Shown here: in pieces, positions 9,676 through 17,466 of the stretch
How the letters are laid out: each line of letters opens with the position of its first letter
Numbering within the stretch: the stretch's first letter is position 1
Assembly (NCBI GenBank): GCA_002492415.1
Contig: DKYK01000019.1
Coordinates: forward strand, 1,466 to 42,148
From: Christensenella sp. UBA7102
GTDB taxonomy: Bacteria; Bacillota; Clostridia; Christensenellales; UBA1750
Reading direction: 5' to 3'
DNA: 40,683 bases
Translations under genes and position numbers: made by a program
The notes under the pieces: model-generated
The model's input: the letters and a program-made list of their open reading frames with translations, nothing else
Told to the model about the DNA's origin: nothing
Database searches by the model: none

Positions 9676-11367
9676 TCAGCCGATTTTGACGCCGTAGATG
9701 CGGCGACCGCGCGTGCCCACCACGAGCATGTCGCCGAATATCGCCGGAGAGCCCTCGACATTTGCCTCCAGATCCGCCTTGGCGAGCACCTCGCCGGTAT
9801 GGCCGTCTACGAGGCGAAGCACGCCGCCGCCGTCGGCGTGCACCACCCAGCCATTGCCGTCGGCATCGTAGACGCAGGTGGGCGAGGACCAGGAGGAGCG
9901 GCTGAGCTTGACATGCCAAAGGATGTCGCCGGTGGCGCTGTCCACGCCCAGCAGCACGCCGCCGCCATATTCGTCGGTCTTGGCGATGGCGTAGAACAGC
10001 AAGCCCTTCAGATCGCCCTTGCCCAGCGCCGGGGTGGCGTAGGCGCCCGCCTCATGGCCGGAATCGCCGCCGGGCAGCCCAATCTCCCAGACCAGCTCGC
10101 CGGTGAGCGCGTCAAGCTTGCGCAGGTAGCAGGTGCCATGCGTGCCCTGCTTGTCGATCTCCGTCGAGACGTAGAGCCACAGGTTTTCCCCGTCCTCCTC
10201 CAGAACCGTGGAGGCGTCGATGTCGTCCGAGCAGTCGCGCACCCAAAGCGGCGTCATCGTGGTGGTGTCCAGGCACGTGAGCATGCCGCTGTTGTCGCCA
10301 TACCACATGTAATTGCGGTAGGCTGTGGGGGCGTTTTCGATGCCGTACTCCTCAATGTCCCCCTTGTAGCGATAGGTGGTGACTTCGGGGTCGATGGACA
10401 GCGTGCCCGCGGCCCTGTCGTACTGCGTATTGAGTTCCATGGAGTAGATCAGACCGTTTTCGCCGCACTCGATCACGGTATCCTGCGCGGCATCCACCAG
10501 GCAGGCGCCGTCAAAGAGGCGGTGGCGCCGGTATTCCAGATCATCCTTGCCATTCAGGAAGAACAGCTCGCTTTGGTCGAGCAGCGAATAGATGCGCCAG
10601 CCCGACTGCGCGTGCGTATGGCCGTCCTTGTCGTTGATGCCCTCGCCCATGAACAGAAGGGGCGTGCCGTCCGGATAAACGGATACGCTGCCCTTGATGG
10701 GATAGCCGAAATCGATGGGATCGCGGGTGAAACTGCCGTCGGCAAGGTCCAGAAAATAGATGTTGCCGTCCAGCGTGCCATAGATGACTTCCGTCAGATC
10801 CTCCTGCGCCTTTTTCTCCTCGTAGAGGTTCATGATGGAGCGGGTCTGCCCGTCCCAGCGGATGATGACGGGCTGGCCGTTCCAGCCCACGCCGCCCCAG
10901 GTGCCGGAGCGCGTGCTGGTGATGGCGCCGATCTTATTGCTCCACATTACGGTGAGCTTGGGCGTGGTCAGATCCACCGTGCCGTAAGCGCCGCCGTCGC
11001 GGTAATTGCTGCCGCGAAAGGTCACAACGCCCTCCACCTGCGCGTAGTCCGCGCCAGCGCCAAAGTCGAGGGGCTCGCAGCGGCGGTACGCGTCCAGTTT
11101 CTTGCCGCCCTGGAACACCTCCCACTTGCTCAGCAGCAGCGAGGGTTCGACATCGGCAGCGGGCGCGACGGTGCGCAGAAAGGTGGGCATGGGCGTTGCG
11201 GTGGGCGCGGCGGTGGGCGTTGCGGCGGGGGTGGGTGTCGGTGCTGCGGTGGAAACATGCGTGGGCTGCGGCGTCGCGGTCAGCTGCACCACGTACGCCG
11301 TGTGGGGCGCAGCGCAGGCAGTGAGCAGCAACGCGAGCAGAAGCGCGAGACAAACCATCTTTTTCAT
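9676..11367 (-). CDS. PQQ-like beta-propeller lipoprotein
   Basis: The 563-residue product has a lipoprotein signal: Met-Lys-Lys, a Leu/Ala-rich core, then lipobox LTAC with the lipidated Cys at 18. A Pro/Thr repeat linker of about 45 residues follows (TPTPAATPTAAPTATP). The rest consists of repeated beta-propeller blades of the PQQ/quinoprotein type, with recurring segments such as DGNIYFLDLADG, LTCLDTTTMTPLWVRD and LLGVDSATGDILWHVKL. It should sit on the outer face of the membrane, anchored by lipid and held away by the linker. Enzyme residues for PQQ binding are not evident, so a binding or scaffold role is more likely than dehydrogenase activity. A terminator lies just upstream of its ribosome site. 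Confidence 0.85.
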   Translation of the reverse strand: MKKMVCLALLLALLLTACAAPHTAYVVQLTATPQPTHVSTAAPTPTPAATPTAAPTATPMPTFLRTVAPAADVEPSLLLSKWEVFQGGKKLDAYRRCEPLDFGAGADYAQVEGVVTFRGSNYRDGGAYGTVDLTTPKLTVMWSNKIGAITSTRSGTWGGVGWNGQPVIIRWDGQTRSIMNLYEEKKAQEDLTEVIYGTLDGNIYFLDLADGSFTRDPIDFGYPIKGSVSVYPDGTPLLFMGEGINDKDGHTHAQSGWRIYSLLDQSELFFLNGKDDLEYRRHRLFDGACLVDAAQDTVIECGENGLIYSMELNTQYDRAAGTLSIDPEVTTYRYKGDIEEYGIENAPTAYRNYMWYGDNSGMLTCLDTTTMTPLWVRDCSDDIDASTVLEEDGENLWLYVSTEIDKQGTHGTCYLRKLDALTGELVWEIGLPGGDSGHEAGAYATPALGKGDLKGLLFYAIAKTDEYGGGVLLGVDSATGDILWHVKLSRSSWSSPTCVYDADGNGWVVHADGGGVLRLVDGHTGEVLAKADLEANVEGSPAIFGDMLVVGTRGRRIYGVKIG

Positions 11368-11380
11368 GGCAAAACTCCTG

Positions 11381-11412
11381 AAAAAGGCCGATGCGCGGCG
11401 TGCATCGGCCTT
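11381..11412 (-). terminator. Terminator between the TSCPD gene and the lipoprotein gene
   Basis: A perfect 11-bp stem AAGGCCGATGC / GCATCGGCCTT with a 7-nt loop, then TTTTT on the minus strand. It ends only about 14 bp before the lipoprotein start codon, so the T-run almost touches that gene's ribosome site (CAGGAG). Confidence 0.88.
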
Positions 11413-11424
11413 GAAATGAGCGGA

Positions 11425-11664
11425 TCAGAGCATAGACTTGAGCGCTTTGGCGAGCTGATCGGGGCAGGAGGTGCCGCCGCGGCACTGGATGCCTTCGCAG
11501 CGGGCGATGACGTCTTCAACCTTCATGCCCTTGACCAGCGCGGCCACGCCCTGGGTATTGCCGCGGCAGCCGCCGATAAATTCACAATCCTTGACAATGC
11601 CATCTTCCACGACCAGATTGATCTGCTGGGAGCAGGTGCCGTGGGTCCTATACTTCAATTCCAT
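11425..11664 (-). CDS. TSCPD domain protein (TIGR03905 family)
   Basis: The 79-residue protein has the small family's features: CSQQINLVVEDGIVKDCEFIGGC at the N-terminus (Cys11, Cys27, Cys33) and the eponymous TSCPDQLAKAL motif near the C-terminus. Related domains occur at the C-terminus of vitamin B12-dependent ribonucleotide reductases, but the stand-alone protein has no established function. The conserved cysteines suggest metal binding or redox chemistry. The ATG at 11664 is chosen because GGAGGG lies at the proper distance; the ATG at 11679 lies in front of that ribosome site. Confidence 0.88.
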   Translation of the reverse strand: MELKYRTHGTCSQQINLVVEDGIVKDCEFIGGCRGNTQGVAALVKGMKVEDVIARCEGIQCRGGTSCPDQLAKALKSML

Positions 11665-11699
11665 GGTGAATCCCTCCATAGCGCTTTTTGTACAGGGGT

Positions 11700-11728
11700 A
11701 TTATAGCGGAAGACGAGGAAAAAAGCAA
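11700..11728 (-). promoter_or_regulatory. Promoter of the TSCPD gene
   Basis: On the minus strand: TTGCTT (11723-11728), 17-bp spacer, TATAAT (11700-11705). It is the same -35/-10 pair as the tRNA-Thr promoter. Confidence 0.8.
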
Positions 11729-11800
11729 CATGGGACAGTAAAATCGGGGAGAGGAGCGATGTTCACAGATTCTTTTGAGTTAATCCGCGGAAAGTTCGCA

Positions 11801-11829
11801 TTTACAATGTAAACTAAAATCGGTATAAT
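11801..11829 (+). promoter_or_regulatory. Promoter of the DUF5685-dnaJ operon
   Basis: TTTACA (11801-11806), 17-bp spacer, TATAAT (11824-11829). The predicted start is near 11836, so the ATG at 11839 would have no leader and no ribosome site, which supports the GTG at 11860. Confidence 0.8.
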
Positions 11830-11859
11830 GGAAAAAACATGCAGGGGGAGGGAAGGCGT

Positions 11860-12696
11860 GTGTTCGGCTATGTTCGCCCGTGCCGTCCGGAGCTGAAGAT
11901 CAAGGACGACGCGTTCTTCAAGTCGTACTATTGCGGCGTGTGCAAGGCGTTGGGCAGGCGCTCGGGTCCGGTGTGCCGCGGGCTGCTGCGCTACGACCTG
12001 GCCTTCCTGTGCCTGGTACGCGACGGCGTGCTGGAGGACAGCGCGCTGTGTACGCTGCGCTGCCCCATCAAGGGCAATAAGCTGAATATGATGCAGGGAG
12101 ACAGCGTGTCCTTTTGCGCGGACGCGCACATTCTGCTCTCCGCCGCCAAGCTGCGCGACGACCGGCGGGATGGACAGCGCGCGAGCCTGCTGCTCACACC
12201 CGTGCTGTCGCCGGCGGAGAAAAAGGTCGCGGCGGCCTATCCGGAACTGCACGGCGCGCTGGACGAAATGCTCCGCGCGCAGGATAGGCTGGAGAAGGCG
12301 GGCTGCGCGGAGCCCGACGATGCGGCGGAGCCGTTTTCGCGATTCCTGGCGCAGCTGTTTGCGTTTGGCATGCCGGAGAAGAGCCAGCCCTCCCTGCGGT
12401 TTATGGGATACAACATCGGTAAATGGATTTACTGGCTCGACGCGCTGGACGACTATGACCGCGACGAAAAGCGGGGCGCGTACAATTGCTGGCGCGCCGC
12501 GGGCTATGACCGCAAGGCCGCCTGTCAATGGGCGCTGCCGCTGCTGATGCAGTGCATTTCCCAGGCGCAGCTGTGCTGCGATTTGCTGGAGACGAGCAAG
12601 ACAGACGTGTTGATTCAGAACATATTGGGCGAAGGCATGCCGCGCGTGATGGAGGCCGTAGCCGAGGGAAGGAGGCTGGACGATGGATCCATATAA
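11860..12696 (+). CDS. DUF5685 family protein
   Basis: The 278-residue protein starts M(V)FGYVRPCRPELKIKDDAFFKSYYCGVCKALG, the pattern of DUF5685 proteins of Clostridia, with a CxxC pair (Cys26 and Cys29 in the short form) and further cysteines (TLRCP, SFCADAH) that could bind a metal. The rest is predicted mostly helical, with a conserved NIGKWIYWLDALDDYDRD motif near 188-205, rich in acidic residues. Function is unknown. The GTG start at 11860 has GGAGGG 5 bp upstream, while the ATG at 11839 has no ribosome site. Its 3' end overlaps the DnaJ gene by 14 bp, so the two are co-translated. Confidence 0.87.
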   Translation: MFGYVRPCRPELKIKDDAFFKSYYCGVCKALGRRSGPVCRGLLRYDLAFLCLVRDGVLEDSALCTLRCPIKGNKLNMMQGDSVSFCADAHILLSAAKLRDDRRDGQRASLLLTPVLSPAEKKVAAAYPELHGALDEMLRAQDRLEKAGCAEPDDAAEPFSRFLAQLFAFGMPEKSQPSLRFMGYNIGKWIYWLDALDDYDRDEKRGAYNCWRAAGYDRKAACQWALPLLMQCISQAQLCCDLLETSKTDVLIQNILGEGMPRVMEAVAEGRRLDDGSI

Positions 12697-13318
12697 AGAG
12701 TTGGGCGTATCCCCGTCCGCCAGCGATGAAGAAATCAAGACCGCTTACCGCAACCTGGTCAAGAAATACCATCCCGACCGCTATGCCAACGCGCCCAAGG
12801 AGGTGCAGGATCAGGTTTCGGAAAAGGTCAAACGCATCAACACGGCATATGACGAGATCAAGCGAATGCGTTCGGGCGGCGGGCCTTCCGCATCGGGCTA
12901 TGGCGGCGCGTACGGCGGGTCCGCCTATGGCAGCTATGGGCAGCAGCGCACGGGCGGCGGTTATGCGTCCTCCGAACAGTTTCAGGACATCCGCGAGATG
13001 ATCCGGCGCGGACTCATTCTGCAGGCGGCCGAGGCGCTGGGCCGCATTCAGAACCACACGGCGGAGTGGTTTTATCTGTCCGGACTGGTCTATATGCGGC
13101 AGGGCATGTACTCCCGCGCGCAGCAGGCCTTTCAGACCGCGGCCAATATGGAGCCGGGCAATGAGGAATATCGTCAGGCGGCCGAGCAGATGAGCGGCGT
13201 CTATCAGCAGAACCGTACCCGCACCATGGGCGGCGGCAACGACCTGCTGTGCAACCTCTGCCAGTGCATGGCGTGCATGAGCCTATGCGGCGGCGGCCGG
13301 CTGTTCTGCTGCTTCTGA
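12683..13318 (+). CDS. J-domain protein with C-terminal cysteine-rich tail
   Basis: The 211-residue protein begins with a J domain (residues 2-62) with the Hsp70-activating HPD at 30-32. A Gly/Ser/Tyr-rich flexible stretch of about 30 residues follows. Next is a TPR-like helical part (AEWFYLSGLVYMRQGMYSRA and AQQAFQTAANMEPGN), and the last 24 residues contain seven cysteines. It lacks the canonical DnaJ zinc-finger and client domains, so it is not the housekeeping DnaJ. The overlap with the DUF5685 gene suggests the two proteins work together. The Cys-rich end could bind metal or be lipidated. Confidence 0.88.
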   Translation: MDPYKELGVSPSASDEEIKTAYRNLVKKYHPDRYANAPKEVQDQVSEKVKRINTAYDEIKRMRSGGGPSASGYGGAYGGSAYGSYGQQRTGGGYASSEQFQDIREMIRRGLILQAAEALGRIQNHTAEWFYLSGLVYMRQGMYSRAQQAFQTAANMEPGNEEYRQAAEQMSGVYQQNRTRTMGGGNDLLCNLCQCMACMSLCGGGRLFCCF

Positions 13319-13373
13319 GAAGCTTGAAGGGCGACAATTTGACTCAAAAATATAGAACATCGAGGTTCCCAAT

Positions 13374-14579
13374 ATGATTGCATTGTACCATTCCCATCCC
13401 GAATGTACCCGGTTTTCCGCCGAGGTGCAGGGCTGTGAGCCCGTGCCGGGGCAGGAGAACCTGTACTGCGTGACGCTGTCCGACACGGCGTTTTATCCCA
13501 CCGGCGGCGGGCAGCCCTGCGATCTGGGCACGCTGGACGGCTGTCCCGTCGTGGACGTCACGCACGAGGGCGATGAGGCGCCTATTCTGCACTTTGTGCG
13601 CAGCGAAAGGCCGCTCTCCGGCACGGTTACAGGGTGCATCGACGTCGCCAGACGCCGCGACCACACGCAGCAACACTCCGGTCAGCATCTGATCTCCCAT
13701 GTGCTCTACGAGCGGTTCAAGGCGTATTCCCTTGGGCTGCACATCGGCAGGGAGGACGCCTATGTGGACCTTGTGGACGACGGCGGCTTCCGGCTGACGC
13801 GCGAGGTCTGCGACGATGTGGAGCGGGAGATCAACGAATGGATCGCGCGGGACGAGCCGGTGCGCTGCTTCTTTCCCACACAGCAGGAGCTGGCCGAACT
13901 GCCGCTGCGCAAAAAGCCCGACCCGCACGAGGCGCTTCGCATCGTGTGCATCGGCAAAGAGGAGGCGGTGGCCTGCTGCGGCACGCATGTGCGCTCCACC
14001 GCGCAGGTACAGATGGTGCACATCCTCTCCTGGCAGCAGAGCCATGGCAACCTGCGCGTTTTCTTTGTGGCGGGGCTGCGCGCGGTGCAGTATGCCGCGC
14101 TGCGCATTGCCCAGGCGGACGCGGCGGCTAAGCTGTTTTCCTGCAATGTCGCGGATCTGGCGGCTTCCGTCGAGCGGCTCAGGGTGCAGGGGCAGGAGCA
14201 GGCGCGCCAGCTTGGCGAGGCGCGAAAGGCGCTGGTGCTGGGAAAGCTGGCCGCGATCGAGCCCGAGAAGTGCGCGCGGGGAAATCTTTATATTGCCGTG
14301 CTCAACGGTGCGGACAGCGCGCAGCTGCGCGACGGCATTTCCGATGTGACCCGGCGCGATCCGATGGCGGTGTGTTTTCTGGCGGCCTGCGCGGGCGAGC
14401 AGTTTGACGCGGCGCTGGGCACGGGCGCGCAGTGCGGTGTGCACGCGGGAAATGCGCTCAAAGCCGTGCTCACCGCGCTCGGCGGCAAGGGCGGCGGCCG
14501 GCCGGACAGCGCCTTTGGACGATGCGCGCGCATGGATGAAGACGCGGTGCGCACAGTGCTTCGGTCGATGATGGACTGA
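13374..14579 (+). CDS. Alanyl-tRNA editing protein (AlaX-L type, DHHA1 domain)
   Basis: The 401-residue protein corresponds to the editing half of AlaRS plus the C-terminal DHHA1 domain. The zinc-binding motifs of the editing site are HTQQH (H97, H101) and CCGTH (C201, H205). The GGGQP segment near 44-48 is also conserved. A coiled region near 255-295 leads into DHHA1, with the typical GGKGGGRPDSAFG motif near 369-381. Free-standing editors hydrolyse Ser- or Gly-tRNA(Ala). It has a GAGG ribosome site, and no promoter stood out in the 55 bp upstream, so read-through from the DnaJ gene is possible. Confidence 0.92.
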   Translation: MIALYHSHPECTRFSAEVQGCEPVPGQENLYCVTLSDTAFYPTGGGQPCDLGTLDGCPVVDVTHEGDEAPILHFVRSERPLSGTVTGCIDVARRRDHTQQHSGQHLISHVLYERFKAYSLGLHIGREDAYVDLVDDGGFRLTREVCDDVEREINEWIARDEPVRCFFPTQQELAELPLRKKPDPHEALRIVCIGKEEAVACCGTHVRSTAQVQMVHILSWQQSHGNLRVFFVAGLRAVQYAALRIAQADAAAKLFSCNVADLAASVERLRVQGQEQARQLGEARKALVLGKLAAIEPEKCARGNLYIAVLNGADSAQLRDGISDVTRRDPMAVCFLAACAGEQFDAALGTGAQCGVHAGNALKAVLTALGGKGGGRPDSAFGRCARMDEDAVRTVLRSMMD

Positions 14580-14599
14580 GTTAGAATTGAATTTGCATA

Positions 14600-14642
14600 A
14601 AGGAGCAGCTTCGCCTCTGGAGAGGGCCGGAGCTGCTTCTTT
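14600..14642. terminator. Hairpin between the convergent alaX and trpS genes
   Basis: AAGGAGCAGCT pairs with AGCTGCTTCTT (one G-U pair), with additional pairing inside. T-runs are short on both strands. The rest of the 14580-14718 gap shows only a weak CCAGCA/TGCTGG stem at 14691-14713. Confidence 0.6.
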
Positions 14643-14718
14643 GCAAGGGGAGAATTTGGGACGCACTGGGGAAAGAAAACGCTCTTTGCTCCAGCAGGAA
14701 AGGAGAGTGCTGGGAAGA

Positions 14719-15744
14719 TTACAGCTTGTACGGGGCGAGGCCGAGTTTTTTGTGCACCTTGGACATCATCTTGAAGGCCATCTTGCCTGCGCGCTCGGCG
14801 TTTTGCTGCATGACCTTCTCCAGGAAGGGCTTGTCGGCCAGTATCTTGTAGTAGCGCTCCTGAACGGGGGCGAGCTCGGCGATGACGGCCTCTGCGACCT
14901 CGTCTTTGAGAACGCCGTAGCCCTTGCCCTCGAAACGGGCGACGAGGGCGTCCGTGTCCTCGCCGGTGATGGCGGCCAGAATGTCCAGCAGGTTGGACAC
15001 GCCGGGCTTGTTTTCCCGGTCGTAGCGGATGATGCCATCGGAGTCGGTCACAGCGCGCTTGAGCTTGCGGCGGATGTCTTCAGGCTTATCCAGTATGGCG
15101 ATGTAGGAGTTGGGCTCATCGGACTTGGACATTTTGCGGGTGGGGTCGGTGATGGACATGATGCGCGCGCCCGCCTTGCCCATATAGGCCTCGGGAACGG
15201 TGAACACATCGCCGTAGATGTTGTTGAAGCGCAGCGCGATGTCCCGGGCGATCTCCAGGTGCTGCTTCTGATCCGCGCCGATGGGCACCAAGTCGGTGCC
15301 GTAAAGCAGGATGTCCGCAGCCATGAGCACAGGGTAGGTGAACAGGCCGGCGTTGATGTTGTCGGCGTGCTTGGCGGACTTATCCTTGAACTGCGTCATG
15401 CGCTGCAGCTCGCCCATGTAGGTAAAGCAGCCCAGCAGCCAGCCCAGCTCGCTGTGGCCGGAGACGTGGCTCTGGCAGTACATGATGTTCTTCTCGGGAT
15501 CCAGGCCGCAGGCGATGAACAGCGCCAGCGTCTCGACGCAGCGGCGGCGCAGCTCGGCGGGGTTCTGGCGCACGGTGAGCGCATGCAGGTCCACCACGCA
15601 ATAGATGCAGTCGTACTCCGGGTCGTCCTGAAGCTTGACCCAGTTGCGCAGCGCGCCGATGTAGTTGCCCAGCGTCAGAATGCCGGAGGGCTGGATGCCG
15701 CTGAAAATGATCTTTTTCTTTGCAGGGGCGGTGATTTCAGTCAT
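14719..15744 (-). CDS. trpS: Tryptophanyl-tRNA synthetase
   Basis: The 341-residue class I synthetase has the TrpRS version of HIGH (TLGN, 24-27, in the segment SGIQPSGILTLGNYIG) and the KMSKS loop at 204-208. The overall length matches bacterial TrpRS. It charges tRNA-Trp with tryptophan. The frame stays open far upstream, but the real start is the ATG at 15744: AGGAGGAGA is correctly placed, and everything before it is T-box leader. Expression is controlled by that T-box, so uncharged tRNA-Trp should raise synthesis. Confidence 0.96.
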   Translation of the reverse strand: MTEITAPAKKKIIFSGIQPSGILTLGNYIGALRNWVKLQDDPEYDCIYCVVDLHALTVRQNPAELRRRCVETLALFIACGLDPEKNIMYCQSHVSGHSELGWLLGCFTYMGELQRMTQFKDKSAKHADNINAGLFTYPVLMAADILLYGTDLVPIGADQKQHLEIARDIALRFNNIYGDVFTVPEAYMGKAGARIMSITDPTRKMSKSDEPNSYIAILDKPEDIRRKLKRAVTDSDGIIRYDRENKPGVSNLLDILAAITGEDTDALVARFEGKGYGVLKDEVAEAVIAELAPVQERYYKILADKPFLEKVMQQNAERAGKMAFKMMSKVHKKLGLAPYKL

Positions 15745-15782
15745 TTGATGTCTCCTCCTGGTACAGGTCGTTGCACTGATAA

Positions 15783-15818
15783 ATAAAAACTGCCCTTGCA
15801 CGACCATGCAAAGGGCAG
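15783..15818 (-). terminator. T-box terminator in front of trpS
   Basis: On the minus strand CTGCCCTTTGCA and TGCAAGGGCAG form a GC-rich stem followed by TTTTTATTT. It is the off state of the trpS T-box. Confidence 0.9.
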
Positions 15819-16062
15819 AATCAGGCTTGATGCTGCGGTACCACCTTTGTAAGCGCTTGCAAGCGCATCTCAATACAGAAGCGCAAAAGCTACGCTTCCA
15901 GCCCATAACGCAGGCTCTGCGGCGCAGATACTCGGGCAAAATACCCTTTCCCCTTGCCCTCCGCGGCCCAGGTGCGCCTGCGCATCCGCCGGGCTTCCAC
16001 CTGCCCCGGCTCGCTTGGGAAACGCTGACTGCGGCGCATTTCTTCCGCATCAAAGGTTTACG
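15783..16062 (-). promoter_or_regulatory. T-box leader of trpS
   Basis: On the minus strand the leader contains the Stem I apical element (GCAGGTGGAAG flanked by CCGGG/CCCGG, about 15993-16013). A candidate tryptophan specifier TGG is at 15968-15970, in ACCTGGG. The T-box antiterminator sequence AGGTGGTACCGCA is at 15834-15846. A terminator follows (15783-15818). The downstream gene being trpS agrees with a UGG specifier. The exact specifier loop was placed by eye. Confidence 0.92.
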
Positions 16063-16068
16063 GGTAGT

Positions 16069-16097
16069 AGTGTAGCACCCGCGGCGGGCTTTGTCAA
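16069..16097 (-). promoter_or_regulatory. Promoter of the trpS T-box transcript
   Basis: On the minus strand: consensus TTGACA (16092-16097), 17-bp spacer, TACACT (16069-16074). It lies just before the T-box leader. Confidence 0.85.
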
Positions 16098-16110
16098 CCG
16101 TTTGAGGGGG

Positions 16111-16139
16111 TTTCGCGGCCGCGGAGATTGTGGTATACT
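16111..16139 (+). promoter_or_regulatory. Candidate promoter of the ywlG-like gene
   Basis: TATACT (16134-16139) with a poor -35 (TTTCGC, 16111-16116) at 17 bp, divergent from the trpS promoter. Confidence 0.45.
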
Positions 16140-16174
16140 CAGGGACGACAGAAGAATGAGGAGGCGTTTTTATA

Positions 16175-16726
16175 ATGAGCGGGGAATTGATTGAACAGGC
16201 GCGCGCGGCGATGCAGGAGCTGGTGGAGCGCGCAGGACTGAAAAAAGGCCAGATCGTGGTGGTGGGCTGCTCAACCTCGGAGATCATGGGGGCGCGCATC
16301 GGCTCGTCGGGCACGCTGGAGGTGGCGCAGCAGGTGCTGGCCGGACTGCGCGGACCCGTTGAGGAGAGGGGCGGCGTGCTGGCGGTGCAGTGCTGCGAAC
16401 ACCTCAACCGCGCGCTGGTGCTGCCCCGTGCGGCGCTGGAGGACAAGGGATTGACCGAAGTGTGCGCGCAGCCCTGGGAACACGCGGGCGGATCCATGGC
16501 CACGGCCTATTGGCAGGCGCTGGAGGAGCCGTGCCTGGTGGAAACCATCGTGGCCAAGGCGGGGCTGGACATCGGCGATACGTTGATCGGCATGCACCTG
16601 GCGCGCGTGGCGGTGCCCGTGCGGCTGGAGCAGAAGCGCATCGGCCAGGCGCACCTGTGCGCGGCGGTGACGCGGCCGCCGCTGATCGGCGGCGAGCGCG
16701 CGCGGTATCCGCAGAAGATACGGTGA
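16175..16726 (+). CDS. ywlG: TIGR01440 / UPF0340 (YwlG) family protein
   Basis: The 183-residue protein is a typical full-length member of the YwlG family (DUF436). The segments QIVVVGCSTSEIMGARIGS (26-44), VQCCEHLNRALV (71-82) and GGSMATAYW (104-112) are the family's conserved blocks. The family is widespread in Firmicutes and its biochemical role is not established; the Gly-rich N-terminal turn suggests small-ligand binding. The start has a GAGGAGG site. The next gene starts 12 bp later, so the two are probably co-transcribed. Confidence 0.9.
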   Translation: MSGELIEQARAAMQELVERAGLKKGQIVVVGCSTSEIMGARIGSSGTLEVAQQVLAGLRGPVEERGGVLAVQCCEHLNRALVLPRAALEDKGLTEVCAQPWEHAGGSMATAYWQALEEPCLVETIVAKAGLDIGDTLIGMHLARVAVPVRLEQKRIGQAHLCAAVTRPPLIGGERARYPQKIR

Positions 16727-16738
16727 ACGGAGAAACCG

Positions 16739-17389
16739 ATGACGTACACGTTTGAAAGAAGCGGTATGCCGGAAATCGGGCCGCTGATCACGGAATATTT
16801 TTCCACGCTGGGCAGCGGCACGGACGGCTTTTTCGATGAACACATTGCAGGGGCGAATCTGCATATGATTCGGAGAGAGAATGAGCCGTGCGGCTTTGCA
16901 GCGGAGCGGGACGGGCTGCTGGCGGCGTTTTATTTGCGCGAAACATGGCTGCGCGACGCGAAAGCGGTGCTGGAGCAGGCGGTGGAGCAATTTTCTGCGC
17001 ACAAGGCATTTGTGGTCAGCGGCGACGGCGCGATGGTGAGCCTGTGCCTGGAGCGCGCGCTGCTGCGCGGAAAAAAGATTGAACTGCAGGCATACAACTT
17101 TCGGCTGGGCGGGCGCGAGGTGCGGCCCGCCGCGTACGACGACACGCATCTGCGGCGAATCCCGCGAGAGGAATACGGCAGAATGATCCAGCTGACGAAT
17201 CGCGAGTGGGAGCGGGAGATCTCCTCCCGGGAAGATCAGCAGGTTTGGGCTATGGAGGATGGCGGGTGCGTGCTGGACGAGGGGTTGACCCCCTCGGTGG
17301 GGTGCTGGTACTACAACACGGCAAGCTATCTGACGCTGACCAGCGCGGGGTACCTGCCTGTGACGCGAATTTTTTGCGTGGAGCTCTGA
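16739..17389 (+). CDS. Uncharacterised 216-residue protein, possibly GNAT-like
   Basis: I do not recognise a named family with confidence. The N-terminal half has the alternation seen in acetyltransferase folds: HMIRRENEPCGFAAERDGLLAAFYLRE (long strands), then helix and KAFVVSGDGAMVSLCLERALLRG. However, no clear acetyl-CoA P-loop (Q/RxxGxG/A) is present. The C-terminal half is rich in Trp, Tyr and charged residues, with a GCWYYNTASYLTLTSAGYLPV segment. No signal peptide or membrane helix is seen, so it is probably cytoplasmic. It follows the ywlG-like gene by 12 bp with GGAGAAA as ribosome site. It is a real gene by spacing and codon use, but the function is open. Confidence 0.7.
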   Translation: MTYTFERSGMPEIGPLITEYFSTLGSGTDGFFDEHIAGANLHMIRRENEPCGFAAERDGLLAAFYLRETWLRDAKAVLEQAVEQFSAHKAFVVSGDGAMVSLCLERALLRGKKIELQAYNFRLGGREVRPAAYDDTHLRRIPREEYGRMIQLTNREWEREISSREDQQVWAMEDGGCVLDEGLTPSVGCWYYNTASYLTLTSAGYLPVTRIFCVEL

Positions 17390-17431
17390 GGGTCGGGGCG
17401 AAAAAAATACCGCTGGCGAGAAAAGAAAGGC

Positions 17432-17460
17432 TTGACAACCCAGCGCGGGTTTGCTATATT
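17432..17460 (+). promoter_or_regulatory. Promoter of the T-box/acyl-CoA synthetase transcript
   Basis: Consensus TTGACA (17432-17437), 17-bp spacer, TATATT (17455-17460). The start is predicted at about 17467. Confidence 0.88.
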
Positions 17461-17466
17461 TATTCA

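Noticed and set aside
11102..11230. Repeats in the region encoding GTGGGCG-type units
   Set aside because: They encode the Pro/Thr linker of the lipoprotein, not a DNA repeat element.
9667..11706. Plus-strand open frame of 679 codons opposite the lipoprotein and TSCPD genes
   Set aside because: The minus-strand genes have ribosome sites, a lipobox, a promoter and terminators; the plus frame has none.
15745..16503. N-terminal extension of the trpS reading frame
   Set aside because: The extension covers the trpS T-box leader, its promoter and part of the divergent gene. The ATG at 15744 has the ribosome site and matches TrpRS length.
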